Assembly: GCA_000244995.1 (NCBI GenBank)
Contig: CM001438.1
Location: 3,496,090-3,560,089, forward strand
Length of the DNA: 64,000 nt
Source: Burkholderiales bacterium JOSHI_001
Lineage (GTDB): Bacteria; Pseudomonadota; Gammaproteobacteria; Burkholderiales; Burkholderiaceae_C
Direction: 5' to 3'
In this document: one piece after another, positions 18,128-26,071 of the stretch
How the letters are laid out: each line of letters begins with the position of its first letter
How positions within the stretch are numbered: position 1 is the stretch's first letter
The notes under the pieces: generated by a model
Seen by the model: the letters and a program-made list of their open reading frames with translations, nothing else
Databases searched by the model: none
Told to the model about the DNA's origin: nothing
Translations under genes and position numbers: made by a program

Positions 18128-19728
18128 ACGCTGCGTCCTTCGGCCCATTGTTGCGACAAGGCCTTGCGGTCGATCTTGCCATTCGGGTTGCGCGGCAGCG
18201 GCCCGGCCACCACCTGCACACCTTGCGGCACCATGTAGGCGGGCATGCGCTGTTTGCATTCGGCCAGCAGCGCCGCCACGTCCAACGTGTCGGCCCCGAT
18301 GGGCGGCGTGGCCACCACCTGGATGGCCTGCCCCAGCGCCGGGTGGTCCACGCCGAAGGCCGCACACTCGCCGACACGCTGGGTGGCGTAGAGCACTTCT
18401 TCCACTTCGGTGGGGCTGACCCGGTAGCCGGAGGTCTTCATCATCTCGTCACGCCGACCGATGAAATAAAGAAAGCCCTCGGCATCGCGCCGCACCGTGT
18501 CGCCCGAGAACACGGCCACTTCCTGCAACTGCAGCCCGGACTCGCGCCCGCCCACGCCCACCGGCAGGGGCCGGTAGCGCTCGGCGGTCTTCTCGGCGTC
18601 GTTCCAGTAGCCCTGGCCCACCAGGGCGCCGCGGTGCACCAGTTCGCCGGGCTCGTCGGGCGCGCATTCGGTGCCGTCCTCGCGCAGCACCAGGATCTCG
18701 GCATTGGGAATGGCCTTGCCGATGGAGTCAGGGCGGCGGTCCACCTCTTCGGGCGGCAGGTAGGTCGAGCGGAACGCTTCGGTCAGGCCATACATCAGGA
18801 AGGGCCGGGCGGCGGGAACGCGCGCACGAAGCTGCTGCAGCGTTTCGCGCGGCATGCGCCCACCGGTGTTGGCGAAATAGCGCAGGTGGGCGCCGATTTC
18901 GGCCGGCCATTCCAGTTGCGTGAGCTGGATGTACAGCGGCGGCACCGCGGTCAGGCCCGTGACCCGCTCGCGCACCATGGCCTTGAGCACGTCGCGCGGC
19001 AACAGGTAGTTCAGCAACACCACCCGCGCGCCAGCGTGGAAGCCGGTGGTCAACTGGCTGAACCCGGCATCAAAGCTCAGCGGCAGGGCCGCCAGCAAGG
19101 TGTCGGCGCTGTGATTTTCCAGGTAGCCGGCCACGCTCTTGGCGCCGGCAACCATGTTGCGGTGGCTCAGCACCACCCCTTTGGGGCGACCTGTGGAGCC
19201 ACTGGTGTAGAGGATGGCCACCAGGTCGTCGTCGATCACCCGGTGGACCGGCGCCGCTTCGGTCGCCAGCAGGTCCTTCCAATCCAGCAGGCTCATGCCC
19301 GCGGGCAACTGCGGCGGCTGCGCCGGCCGCTCGGTCAGCACCACATGGCGCACCGAAGGGCATTGGCCCAGCACGGGCATCAGCAGCCCCAGGCGCTCCT
19401 GTGACGTGACCAGCACCCGCACATCGCAGTCGCGGGCGATGTAGGCCACCTGCTCGGCCTTGAGCAGCGGGTTCATGGGAACCATGACCCCGCCCGCGGC
19501 GGGTGCGGCGAAGCTGGCGATGACCGTCTCGAAACGCTTTTCCAGGTAAATGCCCACGCGCTCGCCGCGGCGCAGACCCAAGGCGGCCAGGCCGCCAGCA
19601 GCCGAGCGCACCGCGGTTTCCAGCGGGCCATAGGCCAGATGAGCCGCTCCCGAAGTCAGGGCCGGGGCCTCGGGGGCGCGACGGGCGGCTTCGTAGATCA
19701 GTTCGTGCAGCAGGCTGGCGTCGGGCAT
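18124..19728 (-). CDS. Acyl-CoA ligase (AMP-forming), exosortase A system-associated
   Basis: ATG 19728 gives 534 residues, consistent with the family. The AMP-binding P-loop LYTSGSTGRPKG is at residues 173-184, YGLTEAF is the adenine motif, the GDTVRRDAEGFLYFIGR segment carries the hinge, and PNGKIDRKAL near the C-terminus has the catalytic lysine. It would adenylate a carboxylic acid and load it on CoA or on an acyl carrier protein; one is encoded at 23173. The gene heads a minus-strand unit with the PLP decarboxylase and possibly the ligase at 14772. The 218-base gap to the divergent E1 gene should hold promoters for both. The frame extends to 19908, but without a ribosome site. Confidence 0.88.
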   Translation of the reverse strand: MPDASLLHELIYEAARRAPEAPALTSGAAHLAYGPLETAVRSAAGGLAALGLRRGERVGIYLEKRFETVIASFAAPAAGGVMVPMNPLLKAEQVAYIARDCDVRVLVTSQERLGLLMPVLGQCPSVRHVVLTERPAQPPQLPAGMSLLDWKDLLATEAAPVHRVIDDDLVAILYTSGSTGRPKGVVLSHRNMVAGAKSVAGYLENHSADTLLAALPLSFDAGFSQLTTGFHAGARVVLLNYLLPRDVLKAMVRERVTGLTAVPPLYIQLTQLEWPAEIGAHLRYFANTGGRMPRETLQQLRARVPAARPFLMYGLTEAFRSTYLPPEEVDRRPDSIGKAIPNAEILVLREDGTECAPDEPGELVHRGALVGQGYWNDAEKTAERYRPLPVGVGGRESGLQLQEVAVFSGDTVRRDAEGFLYFIGRRDEMMKTSGYRVSPTEVEEVLYATQRVGECAAFGVDHPALGQAIQVVATPPIGADTLDVAALLAECKQRMPAYMVPQGVQVVAGPLPRNPNGKIDRKALSQQWAEGRSV

Positions 19729-19946
19729 CGCGATCGGGGAGATGATGGCTTGGCGGCGTACGTGGCTGCGCTGTGGCGTGCCAGGTCGCTGGATCCAGCG
19801 GGCGAATGTAGCGCAAGCACCCTGGCACCGGCCTGCCAGAACGTGACGTACTGCGCGCGACCCACCGCCACCCTGTCCGGGAGCCACCGGCTCAGGGGGT
19901 GAACACACGCCCGTGGCAGGTTCGCTTTGGCATACTGCGCACGCCC

Positions 19947-21962
19947 ATGACCCACACCCATTTCCCGCACTCCTTGCCGGAGGTGCCCGGCTTCGCGCGG
20001 GACCGCCAAGGCAAGCCCGTCATCGGATTGGACAATGCCAGCCTGTACGCCTGGGGCCACCTCCTGCGCAGCACCGAGCAACTGATCCTGGACCTGTTCG
20101 GTCGCGGCCTGCTGTCAGGCACCACCCACACCTGCCTGGGTCAGGAACTGTGCCAATTGGCGGTGGTGCGAGCCCTGGACCACGCGGACGACGTGGTGCT
20201 GTCCAATCACCGCAACCACGGCCACTTTCTCACCTACAGCGGCCATTTCGTCGGCCTGGTGGCCGAAATCATGGGTCGCGAAGCCGGCGTCTGCCGCGGC
20301 TACGGCGGCAGCCAGCACATCGCCTACCGCCACTTCCACAGCAACGGCGTGCAGGCCGGCATGACCGCCATCGGCACCGGCCTGGCGCTGCAACGCCGCC
20401 GCGACCACAGCCCGGCGCTGGTGGCCATCATGATCGGCGACGGCACGCTGGGCGAGGGCCTGCTGTACGAGAGCATGAACCTGGCATCGATCTGGCGGGC
20501 GCGCGTGCTGTTCGTGGTCGAGAACAACGGCATCGCGCAGACCACCGAGACCCGTCACACGCTGGGCGGCAGCATCGCGGCGCGCGGGCAGGCCTTCGGG
20601 CTGAACACCTGGCAGCTGGACGATGCCGATCCCGAGTTCGCGGCCCGGGTGCAGGACGTCGTGCGGCAGATGCGCGACGGCGACGGTCCCGGCATGCTGA
20701 TCGTCGACACCGGCCGCCTGGGTCCGCACAGCAAAGGCGACGACCTGCGCCCGGCCGCCGAACGCGACCGCATCGCCGCGCGCGACCCGCTGGCGGCCCT
20801 CGGCAGGCGCCTGCCCGAATCCGAACGCGTGGCCATCGAGGCCCGCAACCAGGCCTTCATCGGCACGGTGGAGGCGGCGGCGATGGCCTCGCCGGAGTCG
20901 CGCTTCGACGAAGTGCCCTGGCATTGCCTGCGCCCGGCCCAGCCCGGGTCGGCCGTGCCTGCCCAGCCCGCCAGCGCGGCCAACGTGCGCGCCGCCATCA
21001 ACGCGGGCCTGCGGTCCCTGCTGGAACATGCACCGGCCACGGTGCTGCTGGGCGAGGACCTGCACGAACCCTACGGCGGCGCCTTCAAGGTCACGGCCGG
21101 CTTGTCCGAAGCCTTCAGCGGGCGCGTCATTTCCACGCCCATCAGCGAGGCCGGCATCACCGGCGCTTCCATTGGCCTGGCGCTGGCCGGGCAACGGCCG
21201 CTGGTGGAAATCATGTTCGCCGACTTCGTGTCGTTGAGCATGGACCAGCTCTACAACCACGCGGTCAAGTTCCCCGGCATGTTCCCCGATTGCGCCGTGC
21301 CGATGGTGCTGCGCACCCCCTGCGGCGGCCGGCGCGGCTATGGCCCCACCCACAGCCAGAGCGTGGAGAACCTGTTGGTGTCGGTACCCGGGCTGACGGT
21401 GCTGTACGGCAGCCACCGGCACAACGTGGGCCAGTTGCTGGTGGATGCCAGCGCCCGCTGGCCGAACCCGACGGTGTTCCTCGAACACAAGCTGCTCTAC
21501 GGCGAAGCCCAGGACCCGGGCGACTACGTGACCTTGCCGCCCGACCCGGACGACCTCGGCGCCGCGCTGTTTCCCACCCTGCGCGGCGGTGATGCCGATG
21601 CCGACCTGGCGATCGTCAGTTTCGGCGGCATGTTGCCGGTGGCGGAGCGGGCGGCGCAGCGTTTGCGCGATGAAGAAGAACTGGCGGTGCAGTTGATCGC
21701 GCCTTCTTTGCTGTCGCCGCTGCCGCGCCAGACCCTGCTGGCCGCGCTGATGCAGGTTCCCCGCATCCTGGTGGTGGAAGAGTCGCACCACGAGCATGGC
21801 GTGGGCGCCGAGTTGCTCGCCAGCCTGGCCGAGGCGGGCTACACTGGTTCGACACTGCGCGTGGGCATGCCGCCGGTGCCGATTGCCGCTGCACGCAGCC
21901 TGGAGGCAGCCCAACTGCCCGACGAAAATTCCGTGGTCGCCGCCGCCCTGGCGCTGGTCTGA
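19947..21962 (+). CDS. 2-oxoacid dehydrogenase E1, fused alpha and beta subunits (thiamine diphosphate)
   Basis: ATG 19947 gives 671 residues; the frame also contains GTG 19899. Residues 1-320 are an E1-alpha: the THTCLGQE and GYGGSQHIAYRHF segments, and the thiamine diphosphate/metal motif from GDG (164-166) to NN (193-194). Residues 330-671 are an E1-beta: VLLGEDL, the ISEAGITGASIGLAL region and GGRRGYGPTHSQS with the conserved His. Fusion of both halves in one chain occurs in some branched-chain or acetoin-type enzymes. It would decarboxylate a 2-oxo acid and pass the acyl group to the lipoyl protein encoded next. No E3 gene is nearby. Its place inside an XrtA acyl module with an ACP is unusual. 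Confidence 0.85.
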   Translation: MTHTHFPHSLPEVPGFARDRQGKPVIGLDNASLYAWGHLLRSTEQLILDLFGRGLLSGTTHTCLGQELCQLAVVRALDHADDVVLSNHRNHGHFLTYSGHFVGLVAEIMGREAGVCRGYGGSQHIAYRHFHSNGVQAGMTAIGTGLALQRRRDHSPALVAIMIGDGTLGEGLLYESMNLASIWRARVLFVVENNGIAQTTETRHTLGGSIAARGQAFGLNTWQLDDADPEFAARVQDVVRQMRDGDGPGMLIVDTGRLGPHSKGDDLRPAAERDRIAARDPLAALGRRLPESERVAIEARNQAFIGTVEAAAMASPESRFDEVPWHCLRPAQPGSAVPAQPASAANVRAAINAGLRSLLEHAPATVLLGEDLHEPYGGAFKVTAGLSEAFSGRVISTPISEAGITGASIGLALAGQRPLVEIMFADFVSLSMDQLYNHAVKFPGMFPDCAVPMVLRTPCGGRRGYGPTHSQSVENLLVSVPGLTVLYGSHRHNVGQLLVDASARWPNPTVFLEHKLLYGEAQDPGDYVTLPPDPDDLGAALFPTLRGGDADADLAIVSFGGMLPVAERAAQRLRDEEELAVQLIAPSLLSPLPRQTLLAALMQVPRILVVEESHHEHGVGAELLASLAEAGYTGSTLRVGMPPVPIAAARSLEAAQLPDENSVVAAALALV

Positions 21963-21998
21963 ACACCGACCGCAACACGGGCCCAGCCCTCCACCCAG

Positions 21999-23123
21999 AT
22001 GCCTGTCTCCATCCACGTTCCCCGAATCAACAACAACGACGACGAGGTCCGCCTCGCCGAACTGCGCATCGCCGTGGGCGAAGCCGTGCAGGCAGGCCAG
22101 GTCGTCGCCGCCGTCGAGACCGACAAGGCCACGGTCGACGTGGAAGCGCCATCGGCCGGTTTCGTGCTGGCCATCCAGGGCGAGGTCGATGCCCGCCTGC
22201 GCGTGGGCAGCGTCCTGGTCTGGCTCGGCGCCACCGCCGACGAAGCCGTGCCGGTGCAAGCCGCATCGGCCACCGGCATGGCATCGGCAGGCGCCGGCCA
22301 AGCCGGCCGGCCGACGGCCAAGGCCATGGCGCTGCTGCGCCAGTACGGCCTGGCGGCCGAGGCGGTGCGCGCCAGCGCTGATCGCCTGAGCGCCGACGAC
22401 GTCCTGCGCCATGCCCAGGCCCTGGGCCTGCAACCGCGCGCGGCCGGTGCGGCCGCGGCGCCAGCACCTGCCACGGCGTCCCGACCGGAAGTTGCCGGCA
22501 CGGCCCGGCCGTTGCTCAGCCACGAACGCGGCATGCTGCACACCGTCTGCTGGCAGCGTGATTCGGCGGTGCCCGGCTACCTGGAACTGGCCTGTGACCA
22601 CCCGGCCTGGGAACGGCACGCCGCCGAGGTCGGGCGCGCCCAGCAACTGCTGCTGAACCCGCTGCTGCCCTTGATGGCCTGGCGGCTGGTGCAACTGGCC
22701 GCGGCCAGCCCACGCCTGAACGCCACCATCGTGCAGGAGCAGCGCCTGGAGTACGACAGCGTCAACCTGGGCTTCACGGTACAGGCCGGGGACGTGCTTT
22801 ACCTGGCGGTGGTGCGGGACGCCGCGGCGCTGGACGAAACCGCCTTTGTGCAAAGGCTGGTGGACCTGCAGCGGCGCGCCGCGGCGCACAAGTTGGAACC
22901 GCAGGAACTCAGTGGCGCCACGATCGGCTTTTCCAGCATGTCACGCTGGAAGGTCAACCGCCATGTGCCCATCCTGTCGCCGCACACCGCGCTGATGGTG
23001 GCCCACACCGTCACACCCGAAGGCCAGTGCGTGCTGGGTGCCACCTACGACCACCGTGTGCTGCACGGGGGCGAAGTGGCGGTGCTGCTGCGCAAGCTGG
23101 CCACGCCGCCCTCGGCGGCCTGA
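21999..23123 (+). CDS. E2-like lipoyl-domain acyltransferase with altered catalytic motif
   Basis: The 374-residue protein has an N-terminal lipoyl domain with the lipoylation lysine in ETDKATVDVEAPSAG (Lys43), a peripheral subunit-binding-like helix region (RPTAKAMALLRQYGL onward, residues about 105-135), an Ala/Pro linker, and a C-terminal domain of the chloramphenicol/dihydrolipoamide acyltransferase fold. The usual catalytic signature DHRxxDG reads DHRVLHGG at residues 351-358, so the histidine is kept and the aspartate is replaced by histidine. The catalytic domain is also about 190 residues, shorter than the usual 220-230. It probably accepts the acyl group made by the E1 just upstream, but whether it transfers to CoA or to the adjacent acyl carrier protein is open. 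Confidence 0.78.
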   Translation: MPVSIHVPRINNNDDEVRLAELRIAVGEAVQAGQVVAAVETDKATVDVEAPSAGFVLAIQGEVDARLRVGSVLVWLGATADEAVPVQAASATGMASAGAGQAGRPTAKAMALLRQYGLAAEAVRASADRLSADDVLRHAQALGLQPRAAGAAAAPAPATASRPEVAGTARPLLSHERGMLHTVCWQRDSAVPGYLELACDHPAWERHAAEVGRAQQLLLNPLLPLMAWRLVQLAAASPRLNATIVQEQRLEYDSVNLGFTVQAGDVLYLAVVRDAAALDETAFVQRLVDLQRRAAAHKLEPQELSGATIGFSSMSRWKVNRHVPILSPHTALMVAHTVTPEGQCVLGATYDHRVLHGGEVAVLLRKLATPPSAA

Positions 23124-23172
23124 GCCCCCCTTTTGAGACGTTGTTCGGCCCAGCGGCCGAAGGAGACCAGCC

Positions 23173-23442
23173 ATGAACCTGGACGCTGCCGCCATCGAAG
23201 CGGAGATCAAGACCCGCATCATGGCCATCGCCGAGCAACTGGGCGACGACGCCAGTGACCTGCAGCCCGAGGAGATCATCCCCGCCACCGGCCTGATCGA
23301 CTCGGCCGGCCTGCTGGAACTGATCGCCTGGTTCGAGGCCACCTACGACTTCAGCATTCCGCCGGCCGACCTGACCATCGACAACCTGGGCTCGATGCGC
23401 GACATGGCGAACTACCTGCGGCGACGCAAGGGCCTGAACTGA
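23173..23442 (+). CDS. Acyl carrier protein
   Basis: An 89-residue four-helix carrier protein with the phosphopantetheine serine in LIDSAGLLELIAWFE (Ser44). The usual DSL or DSM is replaced by DSAG, which still keeps the serine. A strong ribosome site AAGGAG lies upstream of ATG 23173. It sits between the E2-like gene and the two XrtA-associated hydrolases, and opposite the AMP ligase that may load it. A carrier protein in this position is known from exosortase A loci; the acyl group carried is unknown. Confidence 0.85.
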   Translation: MNLDAAAIEAEIKTRIMAIAEQLGDDASDLQPEEIIPATGLIDSAGLLELIAWFEATYDFSIPPADLTIDNLGSMRDMANYLRRRKGLN

Positions 23443-23467
23443 CGCCTGCGCACGCCGGCCCGCCGCC

Positions 23468-24301
23468 GTGATCACCACGCCCCTGTTCCTGGACACCGCC
23501 GGTGGGCGGTGCTTCGCCGTGCACCACCGGCCCGAAAACGCTGCCGACACGCGCGGGCAGGTGCTGTGCGTGCTGCCGTTCAACGAGGAAATGAACCGTT
23601 GCCGCAGCATGGTCACGCTGCAGGCCCGTGCGCTGGCCGAGCAGGGCTTCGGCACCTTGGTGGTCGACCTGTTGGGCACCGGCGACAGCGAAGGTGAACA
23701 TGGCCAGGCCCGCTGGTCGGCCTGGCTGCACAACCTGCGCGACGCGTCGCGCTGGCTGGATGCCCAGCCCGGGCCCCGCCGTGTGATCTGGGGCATCCGG
23801 CTGGGCGCCATCCTGGCGGCGCAACTGCATGCCGAACGCAACGACGCCAACACCGCCCTGCTGCTGTGGCAGGCCGTGGCCGACGGCAAGACCCACCTGA
23901 CGCAGTTCCTGCGCGTGCGCATCGCCGCGAACATGGACCGCCCCGAATTGCCCAAGGAAACCAACGCCACGATGCGGGCGCAATGGCAGGCCGGCCAGTC
24001 GGTGGAGGTGGCGGGCTACGAGATCCACCCGGACCTGGCCGCGGCCATCGACGAGGCCAAGCTGACGGCGCATTCGCTGCCCGCGGGCACGTCCGTGCTG
24101 TGGCTGGAAAACGCGGTCGGCGACCCGCCGGGGCCCACCCCGGCCAGCCAGGCACTGCTGCAGCGCTGGCCCGGGCCAGCTTGCCGGGGCGAGTTGCAGG
24201 TGTTTGACGGTCCGGCGTTCTGGCAGGTGCATGAGCGGGTGCTGGCGCCCCAGGCGATAGACCGAAGCATGCAATGGCTGAAAGCTTGGGCAGCGGCATG
24301 A
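23468..24301 (+). CDS. Alpha/beta-fold hydrolase 2, exosortase A system-associated
   Basis: GTG 23468 starts a 277-residue alpha/beta hydrolase-like protein. The opening FNEEMNRCRSM and the DLLGTGDSEG turn are typical of the TIGR03101-like family. The nucleophile elbow reads GIRLG (residues 109-113), so the usual serine is arginine; I recall the same in relatives, so this is probably a family trait and the protein may be a non-catalytic or differently working member. It ends with an ATGA overlap into the second hydrolase gene. The role is presumed to be in transfer or release of the acyl group from the carrier protein. Confidence 0.8.
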   Translation: MITTPLFLDTAGGRCFAVHHRPENAADTRGQVLCVLPFNEEMNRCRSMVTLQARALAEQGFGTLVVDLLGTGDSEGEHGQARWSAWLHNLRDASRWLDAQPGPRRVIWGIRLGAILAAQLHAERNDANTALLLWQAVADGKTHLTQFLRVRIAANMDRPELPKETNATMRAQWQAGQSVEVAGYEIHPDLAAAIDEAKLTAHSLPAGTSVLWLENAVGDPPGPTPASQALLQRWPGPACRGELQVFDGPAFWQVHERVLAPQAIDRSMQWLKAWAAA

Positions 24302-25182
24302 ACACGTCCACCGAACAGGCCCTGGCCTTCAATTGCGCCGGCCAAACGCTGCTGGGCATCCTGCACCGGCCCGCCCAGCCGCGGCCGCGGGGCGTGCTTG
24401 TCGTCGTGGGCGGTGGGCCGCAGTACCGCGTGGGCGGCCACCGGCAGCTCACGCTGTGGGCGCGCCGGCTGGCCGCGGAGGGCCACCCGGTGCTGCGCTT
24501 CGACTACCGGGGCATGGGTGATGCCCAGGGCGACTTCCAGGGTTACCTGGCGGTGGACGACGACATCCGCTGCGCCGTGGATCGGCTCTGCGCCGAGGTG
24601 CCGGACCTGCAGGACGTGGTGCTCTGGGGCGAATGCGACGGCGCATCGGCCATCTTGCTGTATGCCGCGCGCGACCCGCGGGTCAAGGGCGTGGTCCTGC
24701 TCAATCCCTGGGTGCGCACCGAAGCGCTGCAGGCCCAGACCGTGCTGCGCCACTATTACCTGCAGCGTCTGTTGCAGCCCAGCCTGTGGAAGAAGGTTCT
24801 GTCGGGCCAGTTCAACCTGGCTGGCTCGGTGCGCTCCGCTTGGGGCCTCGTGCGCCAGGCGCGCAAGGCGGGTGCGTCGTCCTCGCCCCCGGGCGGACCG
24901 AGTGCCGGTGGCGAGGCCATTTCCCGCGCCCTGCCCTTGACCGACAGCCTGCTGCTGGGACTTCAACGCTTCCGGGGCCGCGTGCTGTTGGTGATGAGCG
25001 GCCGGGACTTCATCGCCCGCGAATTCGACCAACTGGTTCAAGCGTCACCCGCCTGGCAGCAAGCCCTGGCCGAGCGCCAGACCGAGCGGCACGACCTGCC
25101 CGAGGGCGATCACACCTTCTCGTCCGCCGCGCTGCGGGGCCAGGTGATCGACTGGGGCCTGCAGTGGCTGCGCCGCTGGTAG
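24298..25182 (+). CDS. Alpha/beta-fold hydrolase 1, exosortase A system-associated
   Basis: ATG 24298 overlaps the previous stop and gives 294 residues. The early GGGPQYRVGGHRQ and FDYRGMGD segments and the nucleophile elbow GECDG (residues 111-115) identify the TIGR03100-like family: here the nucleophile would be Cys113 instead of serine, with His in the late segment EGDHTF. Such enzymes are found in nearly every exosortase A acyl module next to an ACP. A thioesterase or acyl-transfer role is plausible but unproven. An upstream frame to 24274 lies in the previous gene. Confidence 0.83.
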   Translation: MNTSTEQALAFNCAGQTLLGILHRPAQPRPRGVLVVVGGGPQYRVGGHRQLTLWARRLAAEGHPVLRFDYRGMGDAQGDFQGYLAVDDDIRCAVDRLCAEVPDLQDVVLWGECDGASAILLYAARDPRVKGVVLLNPWVRTEALQAQTVLRHYYLQRLLQPSLWKKVLSGQFNLAGSVRSAWGLVRQARKAGASSSPPGGPSAGGEAISRALPLTDSLLLGLQRFRGRVLLVMSGRDFIAREFDQLVQASPAWQQALAERQTERHDLPEGDHTFSSAALRGQVIDWGLQWLRRW

Positions 25183-25216
25183 GCTCGCGCGCTTGCCAAG
25201 AACGCCAACACACCAC

Positions 25217-26071
25217 ATGGCCCGCCCCACGATCGAGCCCGTCACCGACGTCCTCTTGCCGGACTTCGCACGCTTCCTGCATGAGCACCTGATGCCGTCG
25301 CGCTCGCCGCAGGAATGGGCTGCCGGCCTGAGCACGAACTGGTGCACCGACGCGCCCAACCACGGCTTCGCACTGATGGACGAAGGTCGCATCGTCGGCG
25401 GCATTGGTGCCTACTATGCCGATCGGCTGATAGACGGCCAGCCAGAGCGCTTCTGCAACATCACCAGTTGGTGCGTGCTGGAAAGCCATCGCCAGCAGAG
25501 CATGCGGCTGGCCATGACCGTGGTCGGCCAGAAGGGCTGGCACTTCACTGACTTTTCGCCCACCCAGGTGGTGGCCGGTACCCTGCAGTTCCTGAAGTTC
25601 AAGCCGCTGGACGAACGGCAGGTGGTGGGCTTGAACCTGCCCTGGCGGTCGTGGGGTGGTCCGAGATGCATCGCCGATCCCGATGCCATCGATGCCGCCC
25701 TGGCAGGAACACCGCAGCAACGCGTCTACCGAGACCATCGCGGCTTTGCCTGGCTGCAGCATGTGCTGGTCGGGCACCCTGGCCAGTGGTGCCATGTCGT
25801 CTACAAGCGCCGCAGCTACAAGCGCTTGCCCAGCGCACACCTGATCTACGCCAGCGACCCCGCGATGCTGCGGCAGGGTTGGCGTGCACTGGGCGGCCAC
25901 CTGCTGGCACGCGGGCTGGTCAGCACCCATGTCGAGTTCCGCCTGCTCGGTGAAACGCCCTGGCCCTCGGCGGTGCGTTCGGGCTTCAACCCCAAACTGT
26001 TCCTCAGCAATACGCTGCAGCCGGGGCAGATCGACTACCTCTACTCCGAATCGGTGGCGCTGGACCTGTGA
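25217..26071 (+). CDS. GNAT-like acyltransferase, unknown substrate
   Basis: ATG 25217 gives 284 residues. The N-terminal part (residues 1-110) has a GNAT-like order: EEGRIVGG-type strand (here DEGRIVGGIGAYYAD), then SWCVLESHRQQSMRLAMTVV in place of the acetyl-CoA loop helix, then FTDFSPTQVVAGTLQFLKFKPLD. The classic RxxGxG/A loop is not clear (SHRQQSMR), so cofactor use is unsure. The C-terminal half has Trp/His-rich segments that I do not recognise. It overlaps the following glycosyltransferase by four bases, which suggests it acts on a sugar intermediate of the exopolysaccharide. A FemAB-like or sugar acyltransferase role is equally possible. Confidence 0.5.
   Translation: MARPTIEPVTDVLLPDFARFLHEHLMPSRSPQEWAAGLSTNWCTDAPNHGFALMDEGRIVGGIGAYYADRLIDGQPERFCNITSWCVLESHRQQSMRLAMTVVGQKGWHFTDFSPTQVVAGTLQFLKFKPLDERQVVGLNLPWRSWGGPRCIADPDAIDAALAGTPQQRVYRDHRGFAWLQHVLVGHPGQWCHVVYKRRSYKRLPSAHLIYASDPAMLRQGWRALGGHLLARGLVSTHVEFRLLGETPWPSAVRSGFNPKLFLSNTLQPGQIDYLYSESVALDL

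Noticed and set aside
19823-19838. Inverted repeat TGGCA-N6-TGCCA resembling a sigma-54 -24/-12 box
   Set aside because: The GG to GC spacing is nine instead of ten bases, and short repeats of this kind are common in GC-rich DNA.
20115-22889. Long minus-strand open frame of 924 codons
   Set aside because: It lies opposite the E1 and E2 genes, has a low-complexity His/Gln/Arg/Gly-rich translation with no domain, and is explained by GC-rich third positions.
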